A stretch of DNA of 62,019 bases from Anaerolineales bacterium (GTDB taxonomy: Bacteria > Chloroflexota > Anaerolineae > 4572-78 > NAK82), in NCBI GenBank assembly GCA_020343875.1, contig CP070811.1, positions 2,399,936-2,461,954 on the forward strand, read 5' to 3'. The notes beneath the pieces are model-generated. The model saw only the letters and a list, made by a program, of their open reading frames with translations, did not search any database and was not told the DNA's origin. Made by a program: the position numbers and the translations under genes. How positions within the stretch are numbered: position 1 is the stretch's first letter; each line of letters opens with the position of its first letter. Shown piece by piece: positions 43,601-52,940 of the stretch.

Positions 43601-45520
43601 TTGATCAGGGGGAAGGGCCGTTGGCAGTTCGAAGCCTTTGACTTGATAAAAAGGCTCCAGCAATTCCTGTTCCAGCAAGAAATAGAGCTTGGCAAAGCCG
43701 GGGTCCTGGCGCTGCAAGGCAAACACGGACTCGTCCACAATGGCCACGCCCAGCACCGTCTGAACACCTGCCCCTTGGGTTCCAGGCCCCTGGCTGGTCT
43801 GAAATGCGATCGCTGCCATCTCACCCGGCAAATAGGTATCTTTGTCGGGGGTTACGCTGATAGCCAGATCGTTGGGCGCGTCTGCTACGACCAGCCGTGT
43901 ATCACGCACGATGGTGCCATCCAGCAGCACCTTATACGCGTGCAACTCCAGCGTGCCATATAGATCAGGGCTAACATCCACGGCAAACTCTGCCTTGCCA
44001 TTCAGGACCCGCTCCGAGCGAGTGTAAAGAGTCTGCCCTGCCTTCACAATGTCCAGGTACACGTCACCAAACGCCACCGGGCTGAAGGCAACCAGGTGCA
44101 TGGTCTCGCCCACCACATAGGCAGCCCGGTCGGCACGCAGGAGCACGCTATCGCTGCCATGCTCCGCTTCAAATTCCACCAGCCGGCTGGCCGAAAGTCC
44201 TGCCTCATCACGGGCAAGAATCTCGAGGGCGTGATAGCCGGTCTGCCCCGGTGAAAAGGCGAACTCGGTCAGCCCAAATTCGCCACTGGTCAGCTCAGTT
44301 GGCCCCCCGCCATCCACGCTGATACTCAGGCGGGCCGGCGCGGGCCGACCATCGGGGTAAGAGGTAAGCACATACACGATATTTTCCACCCCTGGCTTGA
44401 GCACGCCGCTTTCGGCCACTGCCTCGATGACCAGTGGCTGGGCGGCGATGGGCAACACCCGGCTGGTCTGCTCGGCGTGCTCGGTCTGGTCCACAACGGT
44501 CACTTCCAGCGCAAACTGGGCCTGCTCCGACTCCAAGCCCAGCCCGGCGAAGTAATCGGGCAGCTCGAAACCGAATTCATACGTCCCATTCTCGTCGGTC
44601 TGGCCCCTCAAGTCGACCACCACGCTCCGCTCTACGTCCCACACGCTACCTACGATCTGAACCTCTCCCAGCCCCACCGGCTTGCCGAAGAAGTAATCGG
44701 ACTGAACCACCCCTTCCACGCGCTGCCCGGGCAGATAGAAGCTGCGGTCCGTGGAAACGTCCACAGCGAACTTGGGCAACACATAAGGGCGCACTTCCAC
44801 CGTCTTCTCAGACCGGGTATCGGCAATCGACACACTCAACCTGTAATCTCCCTGGTTAACCAGGTCAGCCAGCGTAAAGTCGGCGGCGGTCACCCCAAAG
44901 TTTGAGGCGGTTACGCTTTGCCGGAAGACCTTGTTACCCTTGGGGTCTTCCACCAGGAAGTCAACCGTCGCGCCCTGGGCGGGTGTCAGGTTGAACGCGC
45001 TGAGAGCCAGGGCCCGCATGTGTATCACCTGGCCGGGCTGGTAGAGAGGCTTGTCGCTGCTAAGCAGCAGCCGGTAATCGCGCTCAATAGACACCGGTTG
45101 TTCAATTCGGTCCTCCCCCGCCCCTGACTCGGTCTCTACAATCAGCTGCGCCTCCGGCGGCGCATCGGTCGGCACGCGGAACTGCACGGGCAGACTGCCC
45201 GTTTCATCGGTCCGTCCTTCAAAGAGCGGCACAGCCGGGCGGCCGTCCCCCTTGAGGCTGACCTTCACCTGTGCGCCAGCGATCGGCTCCCCGGCAGCGA
45301 AGTCCTGCACCACCACCCGCACTGAGGCGCTGCTACCCGGTGCGAAGCGAGTTTGCCCCAAGACAATCGTCTGCTGATCATCCAAACGTTCTGGAAGAGT
45401 GATGATCCAGCGCAACGCCACAAAGCCGGCTGCCAAAAGCAAGATTATCAGTACATAAGGGGTTATGGTCAGCCATCGCTTTGTGGTTGATGGGTTGGCA
45501 ACTGGGGGCTGGGTAACCAT
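40673..45520 (-). CDS. Alpha-2-macroglobulin with in-frame TGA at the thioester Cys
   Basis: One reading frame of 1616 codons broken by a single TGA at 42103-42101. The N-terminal 1139 residues hold a membrane anchor (about 18-38), MG1-MG2 and further macroglobulin domains, about six transmembrane helices (about 690-875) and the A2M domain (RLEIPMADSITTWRL, about 945). Residues 1141-1615 hold the thioester-domain alpha toroid and receptor-binding domain (GYQRLLTFE, GGFSLFGEP, YVAWALIEAGY). Across the break the frame reads LRLPHG-TGA-FEQTTSSTYPN. Bacterial macroglobulins read PxGCxEQTTS here, so TGA stands for the thioester cysteine; its partner Gln is intact at position 1143. A GGAGGAA site precedes ATG 45520; no ribosome site exists for an independent C-terminal ORF. 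Selenoprotein or fresh nonsense change; see findings. Confidence 0.85.
42064..42097 (-). promoter_or_regulatory. SECIS-like stem-loop just after the in-frame TGA
   Basis: Minus strand, starting 3 nt after the TGA: lower stem GAAC / GTTC (42097-42094 with 42067-42064), an asymmetric internal loop, then a perfect upper stem TACGTC / GACGTA (42089-42084 with 42080-42075) closing a GTC loop. The apical loop begins 17 nt after the TGA and its first base is G. As I recall them, bacterial SECIS rules ask for a small upper stem, a G among the first two loop bases and about 16-37 nt from UGA to loop; this fits. Folding energy was not computed. Confidence 0.4.
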
Positions 45521-45895
45521 GACGTTCCTCCTATACTACAGTAAGGGGCCCTCCAGGCATGTGTGCCTCACAGGCCGCTCGGCGACGCTTCCCTGTATCG
45601 CGCTCAAAGGCGTTCCAAGATCAGGCTTTCGCCCAGCCTGGCTTTACAGCATTGTCCAGCAACTGCACCCTCAGCAGTCACCGGTCACGATTCTTGGCCT
45701 AAGCAGGACAACTTACTCTAAAGACGCCACAGGTCTAGTTGTGGTTCCCTGGTATTGTATCACATCCAGAGCTGGACGAGTATCACCCAAAAGTCATCAA
45801 ATTGCCGGCGTACAACAGGGTCCGCCCGAGTTCTTGGCCGTATAGAGATGCCTCGCCCCTCCCCCACACCCAAAAACCCTGGGGCAGATATGACA
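45521..45895. other. Intergenic region upstream of the macroglobulin gene
   Basis: About 375 bp between the macroglobulin start and the terminator of the Memo/ETF unit. I see no convincing gene. A TACAAT-like -10 is present on the minus strand near 45755, without a good -35 box. The frames here are short and lack ribosome sites. Confidence 0.4.
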
Positions 45896-45927
45896 AAGGC
45901 AGGGCATCACACGGTGCGCCCTGCCTT
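45896..45927 (-). terminator. Terminator of the acyl-CoA dehydrogenase/ETF/Memo unit
   Basis: 10-bp perfect stem AAGGCAGGGC / GCCCTGCCTT with a 12-nt loop, 27 nt past the Memo-family stop codon, then TTTGTC on the minus strand. Confidence 0.65.
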
Positions 45928-45953
45928 GGAATCTTCTAGAAGTGTCGCCCTCC

Positions 45954-47258
45954 CTAGCCACTCACCTCCTGGTTACGAAACACCATCCCACAAATCGAAA
46001 CAAAGGATGTATTAGCTCCGTCCGCCGGGCAGCGATCATAGCCGGTCAGCTCGCCCCGGGTGGTATCACCCAGCAGGCGCAAGGTGAGGTAAACGGGCGG
46101 AAGGCCACAGATATTGCGCCGGTCGCGTTCGGCAGCAATCATACGGAAAAAGGCGTTGGCGTCAGCCTCGGCCAGGGTCTGGATCAACATTTCGTCAGCT
46201 GCTTGAAGCTGAGCATACCGGACACGATCAATAGGAAATGGATCCGCAAAGGCAGGCCCGACGTGAGCCAGGTCTGCCGCAGCTACCACCACCGTCCGCC
46301 GTCCGACCGCGGCGTTTCGCAAGGTGTCAAGCGTTGCGTTCAGCGTGGGGTCAACCGTTGGATCAGCCCTGCCCGCCACGAAGTGCTGGAAGGAACCGCA
46401 CAGAATGGGTACCACCTGGCAGGGCTGACCACCTCGCGTATGGTGGAGCCAGACGGCTGCCAGTTCGATGGAATGTTCACCCCGATGGTGGATTTCCTCG
46501 TCAAAGGCGGCCTGCTCGCCGATGGCAGCTGCAATGGCATCTACCAGGTCGGTATCCGTCGGTAACGTACCGAAAGGCGTGGCGTAGTGCTGTCGAGTGA
46601 GGGTGATGCGCCCCTCACTTCCTGCGTGATCGGTGCCAAAGATGATAACCAGGTCAGCTGCCCGGATTGCGTCCGCAGCCCGTTGCCATACCCGGGCATA
46701 CACCGGCCCGCCTCGACCATAGTCAATGTGCGGGCTGATTAAGCCCACAATCTCAGCCTGGCGCTCTTCCAGGGCGGAGCTCTCAAGTGATGTGTGTGCC
46801 GTCCTATCAACAGCAGGCAGCGCCGACGAATCCGGGCTTGCCCCATTGACCGACACGCTGGTCTGGTAGTCCTCGAACAGCCGGTGCAGCGCAGCCGGGT
46901 CGGCAGGATAACCCGGCCCGGCCAATTTCGGCGATCGGAAAGGGGCTGACCGATAGGCGTTCACTGCTTCGGTGTAGGCCTGGGCAAAGCGATCGTTTTC
47001 CAGCAGCAGAGCATCATCCAGGTGATCTACCACACGCTGGATGATCTCCGGTGTGATGCGCAGCCCGACCCGCACCAACAATGAGGCGTGCAGCCCGTCT
47101 ACATCCCGGGTACCATCCAGGAAAGCCAGCAGGGGTCCCAGCTCTTGAGGTAGAATGGCCACCTTATCGCTGAGTGCCAGCGGGTCGCGCAGCATAAACA
47201 CAGGCCGCCCCTGATCTACGAACGGACGCACTTCAACAGGACGAAGTTTAGGGTTCAT
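45954..47258 (-). CDS. Memo-family protein (AmmeMemoRadiSam system protein B)
   Basis: 434 residues. The C-terminal 270 residues are the Memo domain, related to non-heme-iron LigB dioxygenases, with its His-bearing motifs: LISPHIDYGRGG, IIFGTDHAGSEG and HHRGEHSIELAAVWL. The N-terminal about 150 residues form an extra helical domain. The AMMECR1 and radical SAM partners after which the system is named are not in the window. The ATG overlaps the etfA stop by 4 nt, so it is translationally coupled to the electron-transfer flavoprotein genes. Biochemical role not established. Confidence 0.88.
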   Translation of the reverse strand: MNPKLRPVEVRPFVDQGRPVFMLRDPLALSDKVAILPQELGPLLAFLDGTRDVDGLHASLLVRVGLRITPEIIQRVVDHLDDALLLENDRFAQAYTEAVNAYRSAPFRSPKLAGPGYPADPAALHRLFEDYQTSVSVNGASPDSSALPAVDRTAHTSLESSALEERQAEIVGLISPHIDYGRGGPVYARVWQRAADAIRAADLVIIFGTDHAGSEGRITLTRQHYATPFGTLPTDTDLVDAIAAAIGEQAAFDEEIHHRGEHSIELAAVWLHHTRGGQPCQVVPILCGSFQHFVAGRADPTVDPTLNATLDTLRNAAVGRRTVVVAAADLAHVGPAFADPFPIDRVRYAQLQAADEMLIQTLAEADANAFFRMIAAERDRRNICGLPPVYLTLRLLGDTTRGELTGYDRCPADGANTSFVSICGMVFRNQEVSG

Positions 47259-48241
47259 TTCCCCAATCGCCGCCTAAACTCTTCCGTCAGGGCCGGCACC
47301 AGCTTGAACAGATCACCCACCATGCCATAGCTGGCCACCTTGAATATGGGGGCCTCGGCGTCTTTGTTGATGGCCACGATAACTTTGGATGTCTTCATCC
47401 CGGCCAGGTGCTGGATAGCGCCCGAGATACCAGCCGCAATGTATAGATCGGGCTGAACTGTCTTACCCGTCTGTCCCACCTGGAGCCCGTAAGGGATCCA
47501 ACCCGCGTCCACCGCTGCCCGGGAGGCGCCCATCGCCCCGCCCAGCACCGCCGCCAGGGCGCGGATCGGCTCAAAGCCTTCGGGGCCCCCCAGGCCCCGC
47601 CCTCCGGAGACAATGATACCCGCATCGGTGAGGCTCACCTCACCCTCCTGGGTGACGAATTCTGTCAGCTTAGTGGCGATGTCATCTTCCGCAAGGGCCG
47701 CGTTGGCGCTCACCACCTGCCCGCTACGGCTGGCGTCCAGGTCGAGGGGTGAGAACACACGCCGGCGCAAGGTCGCCATTTGGGGCCGGGCCTCGCTGTA
47801 GGTGATCCTGGAGATAAGGTTACCTGCCAGGGCCGGGCGAGTGGCAACCAGTGAGCCGTCGGCCACCCCAACTTCAACACAATCCGCAGCCAGCCCTACC
47901 CCCAGTTTAGCCGCCACGTAGGGGGCCAATTCACGCCCCCGGCTGCTGGCACCCATCAAGAACACAGTCGGCTGGTGCTCCTGGACCTGGCCCACCAGAG
48001 TGGCCGCGTAGGCCTCCAGCCGATACGTGCCCAGGGTCGCGTCGTTGACCAGGATGGCCGCATCCGCACCGCGTTGGATAGCCTCCTGAGCTAGCTCATC
48101 TACGCCATCCCCCAGTACACACGCAGTCACCTGGCCGCCCAGTGCGTCAGCGACCTGTCGGCCCGCTGCAATCATCTCCCACGCAATAGTGTCGGCACTA
48201 CCGCCTGACTGGTCTATCCACACAAAAACCTGGTTTGGCAT
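47255..48241 (-). CDS. etfA: Electron transfer flavoprotein alpha subunit
   Basis: 328 residues. The C-terminal FAD-binding domain has the signature [20 protein letters not shown] and [13 protein letters not shown], preceded by [14 protein letters not shown]. The N-terminal half is the ETF alpha/beta fold. With EtfB it takes electrons from acyl-CoA dehydrogenases to the quinone pool; a dehydrogenase gene is in the same unit. The spacing to etfB is 58 nt. Confidence 0.95.
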   Translation of the reverse strand: MPNQVFVWIDQSGGSADTIAWEMIAAGRQVADALGGQVTACVLGDGVDELAQEAIQRGADAAILVNDATLGTYRLEAYAATLVGQVQEHQPTVFLMGASSRGRELAPYVAAKLGVGLAADCVEVGVADGSLVATRPALAGNLISRITYSEARPQMATLRRRVFSPLDLDASRSGQVVSANAALAEDDIATKLTEFVTQEGEVSLTDAGIIVSGGRGLGGPEGFEPIRALAAVLGGAMGASRAAVDAGWIPYGLQVGQTGKTVQPDLYIAAGISGAIQHLAGMKTSKVIVAINKDAEAPIFKVASYGMVGDLFKLVPALTEEFRRRLGK

Positions 48242-48299
48242 GTTATCCTCCTGGAGTACTCTGTCAGAGTCCGAGATACCTGAGTTCGAGAATTCGAGG

Positions 48300-49094
48300 T
48301 TAAATGATCTTCTCGGCCATCAGCTTGTCGACCAAAGCCGCAGCCATGGCTTCAGGGGTATCACCCGTGATGATCTGGCACGCACCTTCGCGAGCTGGCG
48401 GCAAGCTGACCTCGGCCCAACTCACGCCGGAGGCAGCAGCCCCCACCGTGGCCGGGTCCAGATTCAGGTCGGCGGCAGTCCAGGCAGGGATGCTGGCCTT
48501 GGCGGCCTTGCGGATACCCATAAAACTGGGGTAGCGGGGTTCATTGATCTCTTTGACCACCGAGACCACGCAAGGAAGCCGGCTGGTTAGCACCTCCCGC
48601 CCGCCTTCCAGCATACGCTCCACGCTGATGGTCTGGGCTTCGAAATTAATCTCGCGGATGTGAGCCACGTAAGTCAGCTGGGGCACACCCAGCAAGGCGG
48701 CTACCTGGATAGCGGTCTGGGCGGTGTCCCCGTCCAGCGCCGAACGGCCCGCAATCACGATATCCCAGGTGCCGAGCTTGGTAATCGCAGCCGCCAGGGC
48801 ACGGGCGGTGCCCAGTGTATCTCCCCCCTCAAATGCCGGGTCAGAGACCAGCACCGCCTGATCAGCACCCATTGCCAGCCCTTGTTTCAGGGCTTCGGTA
48901 GCCTGGGCCGGGCCCAGACTGAGCACAGTCACCTGGCCGCCGTGGGCCTCCCTCAATTTGAGGCACTCTTCCACGGCATACTCGTCCCAGGGATTGATGA
49001 TCCGCGGGCCCTCTGCCATCAGCTTCAGCCCATCCAAGGCGCTGGACAGCTGAGCCGTGTCAGGAACGTGCTTGACCAATGCAATTGCGTTCAA
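48300..49094 (-). CDS. etfB: Electron transfer flavoprotein beta subunit
   Basis: 264 residues. Typical N-terminus (ALVKHVPDTAQL), the INPWDEYAVEECLKLRE segment and the AMP-site region AGRSALDGDTAQTAIQVAALLG. The ETFB signature around VSVVKEINEPRYPSFMGIRK is complete. It binds AMP and pairs with EtfA encoded next. A 167-nt gap separates it from the dehydratase gene upstream and contains three ATCTGTGT repeats. Confidence 0.95.
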   Translation of the reverse strand: MNAIALVKHVPDTAQLSSALDGLKLMAEGPRIINPWDEYAVEECLKLREAHGGQVTVLSLGPAQATEALKQGLAMGADQAVLVSDPAFEGGDTLGTARALAAAITKLGTWDIVIAGRSALDGDTAQTAIQVAALLGVPQLTYVAHIREINFEAQTISVERMLEGGREVLTSRLPCVVSVVKEINEPRYPSFMGIRKAAKASIPAWTAADLNLDPATVGAAASGVSWAEVSLPPAREGACQIITGDTPEAMAAALVDKLMAEKII

Positions 49095-49185
49095 GATGCT
49101 ACCTCCTTATTTATTTTAACCTGGAGTCTGGCGAATTTCTCCTGGCGGGTGCCAACCTATTGGGGCACAGATTCTTTGAACTTTG

Positions 49186-49213
49186 ATCTGTGTAAATCTG
49201 TGTTTATCTGTGT
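49186..49213. repeat. Three tandem ATCTGTGT decamers
   Basis: ATCTGTGT at 49186, 49196 and 49206, spaced exactly 10 nt with variable dinucleotides (AA, TT) between. One-helical-turn spacing would put three copies on the same face of the DNA. It lies upstream of etfB. It may be a regulator site or a dispersed ACACAGAT-type repeat. Confidence 0.4.
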
Positions 49214-49261
49214 CCTAGCTCAGTAGTCACCGCAGGCAATAGCCGCTGGACAGCAGCTGGA

Positions 49262-50284
49262 TTAGCGCAAGACGAATCCATCTCGCAGCGGGTCGTCGGG
49301 ATCAATCAGGAACTCGTGCCGGCCGACGATGTGTGCGCTGCCTTCAATCCCCGGGATGACGGCCCGGTATCCCCCGAAGGTGGTGGTGCCCAGGATCCGG
49401 CCGATAAATCGAGTCCCGATGATGCTCTCTACCACAAAGGGCTGGTCCAATTTCGCCTGGCCCCGGGCGTAGTTCAGCGCCAGCCGCCCGCTGACTCCTG
49501 TGCCGGTGGGGCAACGATCTACCTCGCCCTCGGCAAAGATGCACACATTGCGGCTATCGGCGCCCTCAGCCTGCGCTGGGCCGACAACGATGGTGCCGTA
49601 CAGGAAACTCAGGTCCTTTTCAAAGGGATGCTGGATACGCAGGGATTCCATCACCGCATGCTTGACGGCTGTCCCCACTTCGATGAGGCGCCGGAAGTCA
49701 GGCGGGCCGAGCCCCACCCCCAGATCAGCCGCCTGGCAATAGGCGTAGAAAGCACCCCCAAAAGCCACGTCATAGCCGACTTCCCCTATACCGGGTACGT
49801 CCACCGTCTGGTCGAGGGCATAGACGAAGGAAGGTACGTTCTCAAAGGCAACACTGCGTACCCGGTCACCTTGGATCCTGGCCCGGGCGGTCACCAACCC
49901 GGCCGGGGTGTCAAGCTTCACGGTAGTGATAGGGCCGGCAATGGGCAGCATGCCCGTTTCCAGGGCCACCGTCACCAAGCCGATGATACCATGGCCACAC
50001 ATGGTGCTGTAGCCTTCGTTGTGCATAAACAGCACGCCTGCGTCGGCCTCTTTTGTGACCGGATCGGTCATAATCGCGCCGTACATATCGGCGTGGCCAC
50101 GCGGCTCCCACATCAATGCCGTGCGCAGGTGGTCCAGGTTTTCACGCAAGTAACGCCGCCGATCCAAAATGGTATCGCCCGGGATGGGCGGCAGCCCACC
50201 AGTGATGACCCGCAACGGCTCGCCATCGGCGTGTGCGTCAACGCTGGTAATTCGCATCCAATCGTCAGGCGGATTCCAATCCAT
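49262..50284 (-). CDS. Proline racemase-fold enzyme, likely trans-3-hydroxy-L-proline dehydratase
   Basis: 340 residues from ATG 50284, placed by GAGGA 6 nt upstream; ATG 50290 is possible. The family's two active-site loops are visible. The first has the catalytic Cys in MCGHGIIG (C96). The second reads DRCPTGTGVSGR, where racemases and epimerases have a second Cys (SPCGTG) but this protein has Thr (T260). A Cys/Thr pair is the established mark of trans-3-hydroxy-L-proline dehydratases, which make pyrroline-2-carboxylate. An additional Cys (C258) lies two residues before T260. It overlaps the acyl-CoA dehydrogenase stop closely, so they are one unit. Confidence 0.85.
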   Translation of the reverse strand: MDWNPPDDWMRITSVDAHADGEPLRVITGGLPPIPGDTILDRRRYLRENLDHLRTALMWEPRGHADMYGAIMTDPVTKEADAGVLFMHNEGYSTMCGHGIIGLVTVALETGMLPIAGPITTVKLDTPAGLVTARARIQGDRVRSVAFENVPSFVYALDQTVDVPGIGEVGYDVAFGGAFYAYCQAADLGVGLGPPDFRRLIEVGTAVKHAVMESLRIQHPFEKDLSFLYGTIVVGPAQAEGADSRNVCIFAEGEVDRCPTGTGVSGRLALNYARGQAKLDQPFVVESIIGTRFIGRILGTTTFGGYRAVIPGIEGSAHIVGRHEFLIDPDDPLRDGFVLR

Positions 50285-50286
50285 GC

Positions 50287-51495
50287 TCATTCCTCTGCTT
50301 GCCACACTTCTGGATCGTAAGCCGGTAGTTCACAACGCAAGGGTTTGTCCCGCCGATAGCCCAGGGCATAAGCTCCCTGCATCAGCTCGTGAATCTGGCT
50401 GGTCCCTTCGTAAATCACCGATCCCTTCACATTGCGCAGGTGGCGCTCCACGTTATATTCGTCCGAGTAGCCGTATGCGCCCAGGACTTGCACCGCGTCG
50501 GAGGCGGTGGCCCAGGCAGCCTCAGTGGTGTACCATTTGGCTAGCGACGTCTCGCGGGTGTTGCGGCTGCCTTGGTTCTTCAACCAGCCCACTTTATACA
50601 CGTACAGCTCAGCCAACTCGATACGCTGCACCATGCGAGCAATCAGCTGCTGCACCAACTGGTGTTGCCCGATCGGCTTGCCGAACGTCTCACGTTCCTG
50701 CGCATAACCCACTGCTTCTTCCAGGCAGGCCCGCATCAAACCTACCGCGCCAGCGGCCACGGTGTAGCGACCGCTGTCCAGGGCACTCATGGCGATCTTA
50801 AAGCCCTCCCCTTCCTGTCCCAACAGGTTTTCAGCAGGCACGAAAACATCGTTCAAACTGATCCAGCCTGTGTTGCTGGCATGGACGCCCATCTTACCAT
50901 GGATGGTGCCCGTGGTCACGCCGGGGAAGCCGCGCTCGACGATGAAGGCCGAAATGCCCCGGTTGCCTTCCCCCGGCTCAGTCTTGGCGAAGACGAGAAA
51001 ATTGTCGGCCACATCCGCCAAAGTGATCCACATCTTTTCGCCATTCAGGACGTAGCCATCGCCCTGGCGACGGGCGTGGCTCGTCATGGCGCCCACGTCG
51101 GAGCCAGCGCCAGATTCAGTCAGCCCAAAGCAGGCAATCTTCTCGCCCCTGGCCTGGGGAGCCAGGTAGCGCTGTTTTTGCGCCTCGGTGCCCCACTGGA
51201 AAATCGTCAAGCTGTTCAAACCGGTGTGCACAGCAATGGTCTCTCGCGCTGATGAATCAGCCCACTCCAATCCCTCCGACACGATGCCCAACGAGATGTA
51301 ATCCATGCCGGCCCCGCCATATTTGACTGGAATACAAACGCCCAGGAGGCCAAGTTCAGCCATCCTGGGCAGCAGTTGCATAGGAAATTCGCGTTTGCGG
51401 TCGTATTCCTTGATGAGGGGGGCAGCCTCTTTCTGGGCAAAGTCACGCACCATTTTTTGGACCATTTTATGCTCGTCATTGAGGACAAAGTCCAT
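50287..51495 (-). CDS. Acyl-CoA dehydrogenase
   Basis: 402 residues. The FAD-binding and substrate motifs are standard: [33 protein letters not shown] and the C-terminal [14 protein letters not shown], whose Glu is the usual catalytic base of the short/medium-chain group. The chain-length or branched-chain preference cannot be told. Electrons would pass to EtfAB encoded two genes downstream. The promoter at 51604-51633 probably drives the whole unit to the Memo gene. Confidence 0.93.
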   Translation of the reverse strand: MDFVLNDEHKMVQKMVRDFAQKEAAPLIKEYDRKREFPMQLLPRMAELGLLGVCIPVKYGGAGMDYISLGIVSEGLEWADSSARETIAVHTGLNSLTIFQWGTEAQKQRYLAPQARGEKIACFGLTESGAGSDVGAMTSHARRQGDGYVLNGEKMWITLADVADNFLVFAKTEPGEGNRGISAFIVERGFPGVTTGTIHGKMGVHASNTGWISLNDVFVPAENLLGQEGEGFKIAMSALDSGRYTVAAGAVGLMRACLEEAVGYAQERETFGKPIGQHQLVQQLIARMVQRIELAELYVYKVGWLKNQGSRNTRETSLAKWYTTEAAWATASDAVQVLGAYGYSDEYNVERHLRNVKGSVIYEGTSQIHELMQGAYALGYRRDKPLRCELPAYDPEVWQAEE

Positions 51496-51603
51496 CCCGC
51501 AGCGGCCTCCTAACCTTTCACCCTGGTCCTGTCACCCGGCGTGTGGCACCTGGGCCTGGCACCAATCGTCTCCCCCAAATTCTCCGAAAACTGACCGGCA
51601 GTC

Positions 51604-51633
51604 ATTATACCATAAGCTATCTCGGCCCGTAAA
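51604..51633 (-). promoter_or_regulatory. Promoter of the acyl-CoA dehydrogenase unit
   Basis: Minus strand: TTTACG (51633-51628), 18-nt spacer, consensus TATAAT (51609-51604), about 110 nt before the start codon. Confidence 0.55.
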
Positions 51634-51709
51634 TCCATCAGCATCCCCGACTGTCAGTAACCTGTCGGCTGGCTTCTCGCTGCTGTCCAGAAGATGGCCA
51701 AGATCGGCC

Positions 51710-52795
51710 TCAGATTTCGACAATCGCTCGCAACACACCATCATCGTAAGCGGCCACCATCTCAAAAGCCTCGGCGATGCGCGCCAGGGGAAATCGGTGC
51801 GTTACCAGAGAGGCGACGTCCACCATGCCCGTCTGCACCAGGCGAATAGCCCGCGGATACGTGTGCTTCATGCGCCGCACCAGTTTGATGGTCAGCCCCT
51901 TGCGGCGAGTGGTGGATGCCGTCAAGACCATGCTGTCGGTGGAAGGGATGCCAGCGATGACCACCTTGCCGCCAGGCCTCGCCAAAGCGGCGGCCTGATT
52001 GGGGGTTTCTGGCGCACCAGCAGCTTCAAAAGCAACATCCACACCCCGCCCGCCGGTCAAGCGCATGATCTCGGCCACAGCATCCGTCTGGTGAGGGTCA
52101 AACGTGCTGGCAGCAATGTAGTCCCGGGCGAACTGTCTCCGGTAGGCCAGCGGTTCAGTTATGTAGATCTCGGCCGCACCGGCCGCCCTGGCTACCGCCG
52201 CTATCAAGAGCCCGATGGGGCCGGCTCCCAGCACCGCCACGGTCTGCCCAGGTTTCAAATGTCCCAGGTCGACGGTATGTATCGCAATCCCCAACGGCTC
52301 CAGCATGGCGCCTTCGGCCGGCCCGAGTTCCTCAGGGAGCGCGAAGCAGTTTTCAGCAGGCATAATGGTGTACTCAGCGAAAACCCCATTAATTGGGGGC
52401 GTACCGCAAAAGCGAACTTTGGGGCACAGATTGGGGTGCCCCTGCTGGCAGGATTCACACTCGCCACAATGGATGCCTGGCTCGACCGCCACCAGCTGTC
52501 CAATCTCCAGCCCCTCAACCCCGCTGCCCAGCCCAGCCACCCAGGCCGAGAACTCATGGCCCTCGATGATGGGGTCCGTCACCACCTGATCCCCGATACG
52601 ACCATCCACGTAGTAATGCACATCCGAACCACATATACCCACGGCGGCCACTTTCAGAAGCACCTCTCCCGGGCCGGGTGTGGGCCAAGGCAGGTTTTCC
52701 AGCCTCAGCTCACGGATGCCGTGCAGGCGCGCCGCACGCATGGTGCGAGGTCCTTTTGCCTGGCTCTGCTTAAGTTCCACAATCTTGCTATCCAT
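51710..52795 (-). CDS. Zinc-dependent alcohol dehydrogenase, sorbitol/xylitol dehydrogenase-like
   Basis: 361 residues from ATG 52795, with CAGGAGG just upstream; an earlier in-frame start is less well placed. The catalytic zinc site is CGSDVHYY with GHEF and the downstream Glu, and the structural zinc lobe is CGECESCQQGHPNLC. The Rossmann motif AVLGAGPIGLL follows. These match medium-chain polyol dehydrogenases. It closes the sugar-catabolism cluster and may oxidise a polyol, aldose or lactaldehyde-derived alcohol; specificity is inference. Confidence 0.92.
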   Translation of the reverse strand: MDSKIVELKQSQAKGPRTMRAARLHGIRELRLENLPWPTPGPGEVLLKVAAVGICGSDVHYYVDGRIGDQVVTDPIIEGHEFSAWVAGLGSGVEGLEIGQLVAVEPGIHCGECESCQQGHPNLCPKVRFCGTPPINGVFAEYTIMPAENCFALPEELGPAEGAMLEPLGIAIHTVDLGHLKPGQTVAVLGAGPIGLLIAAVARAAGAAEIYITEPLAYRRQFARDYIAASTFDPHQTDAVAEIMRLTGGRGVDVAFEAAGAPETPNQAAALARPGGKVVIAGIPSTDSMVLTASTTRRKGLTIKLVRRMKHTYPRAIRLVQTGMVDVASLVTHRFPLARIAEAFEMVAAYDDGVLRAIVEI

Positions 52796-52825
52796 CCAAC
52801 CTCCTGTACGGTCCACGACTTTAAA

Positions 52826-52904
52826 GGTGCGTCCCAGGTTCTAGGAAATTGGGCTAGACCAGGGCAGATTCGCCCGTCTGTTTTCCCAATTCTTGGGACG
52901 CACC
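52826..52904. repeat. 79-bp inverted-repeat element (MITE-like or terminator)
   Basis: Terminal 11-bp perfect inverted repeats GGTGCGTCCCA (52826-52836) and TGGGACGCACC (52894-52904), with a second inner pair AATTGGG / CCCAATT. It sits between the aldolase stop and the dehydrogenase start. Terminal repeats around a small non-coding core are typical of a MITE; it might also act as a terminator. Confidence 0.5.
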
Positions 52905-52940
52905 CGACTTATAGCATAAAATTGAACACTGGGCAGGTTT

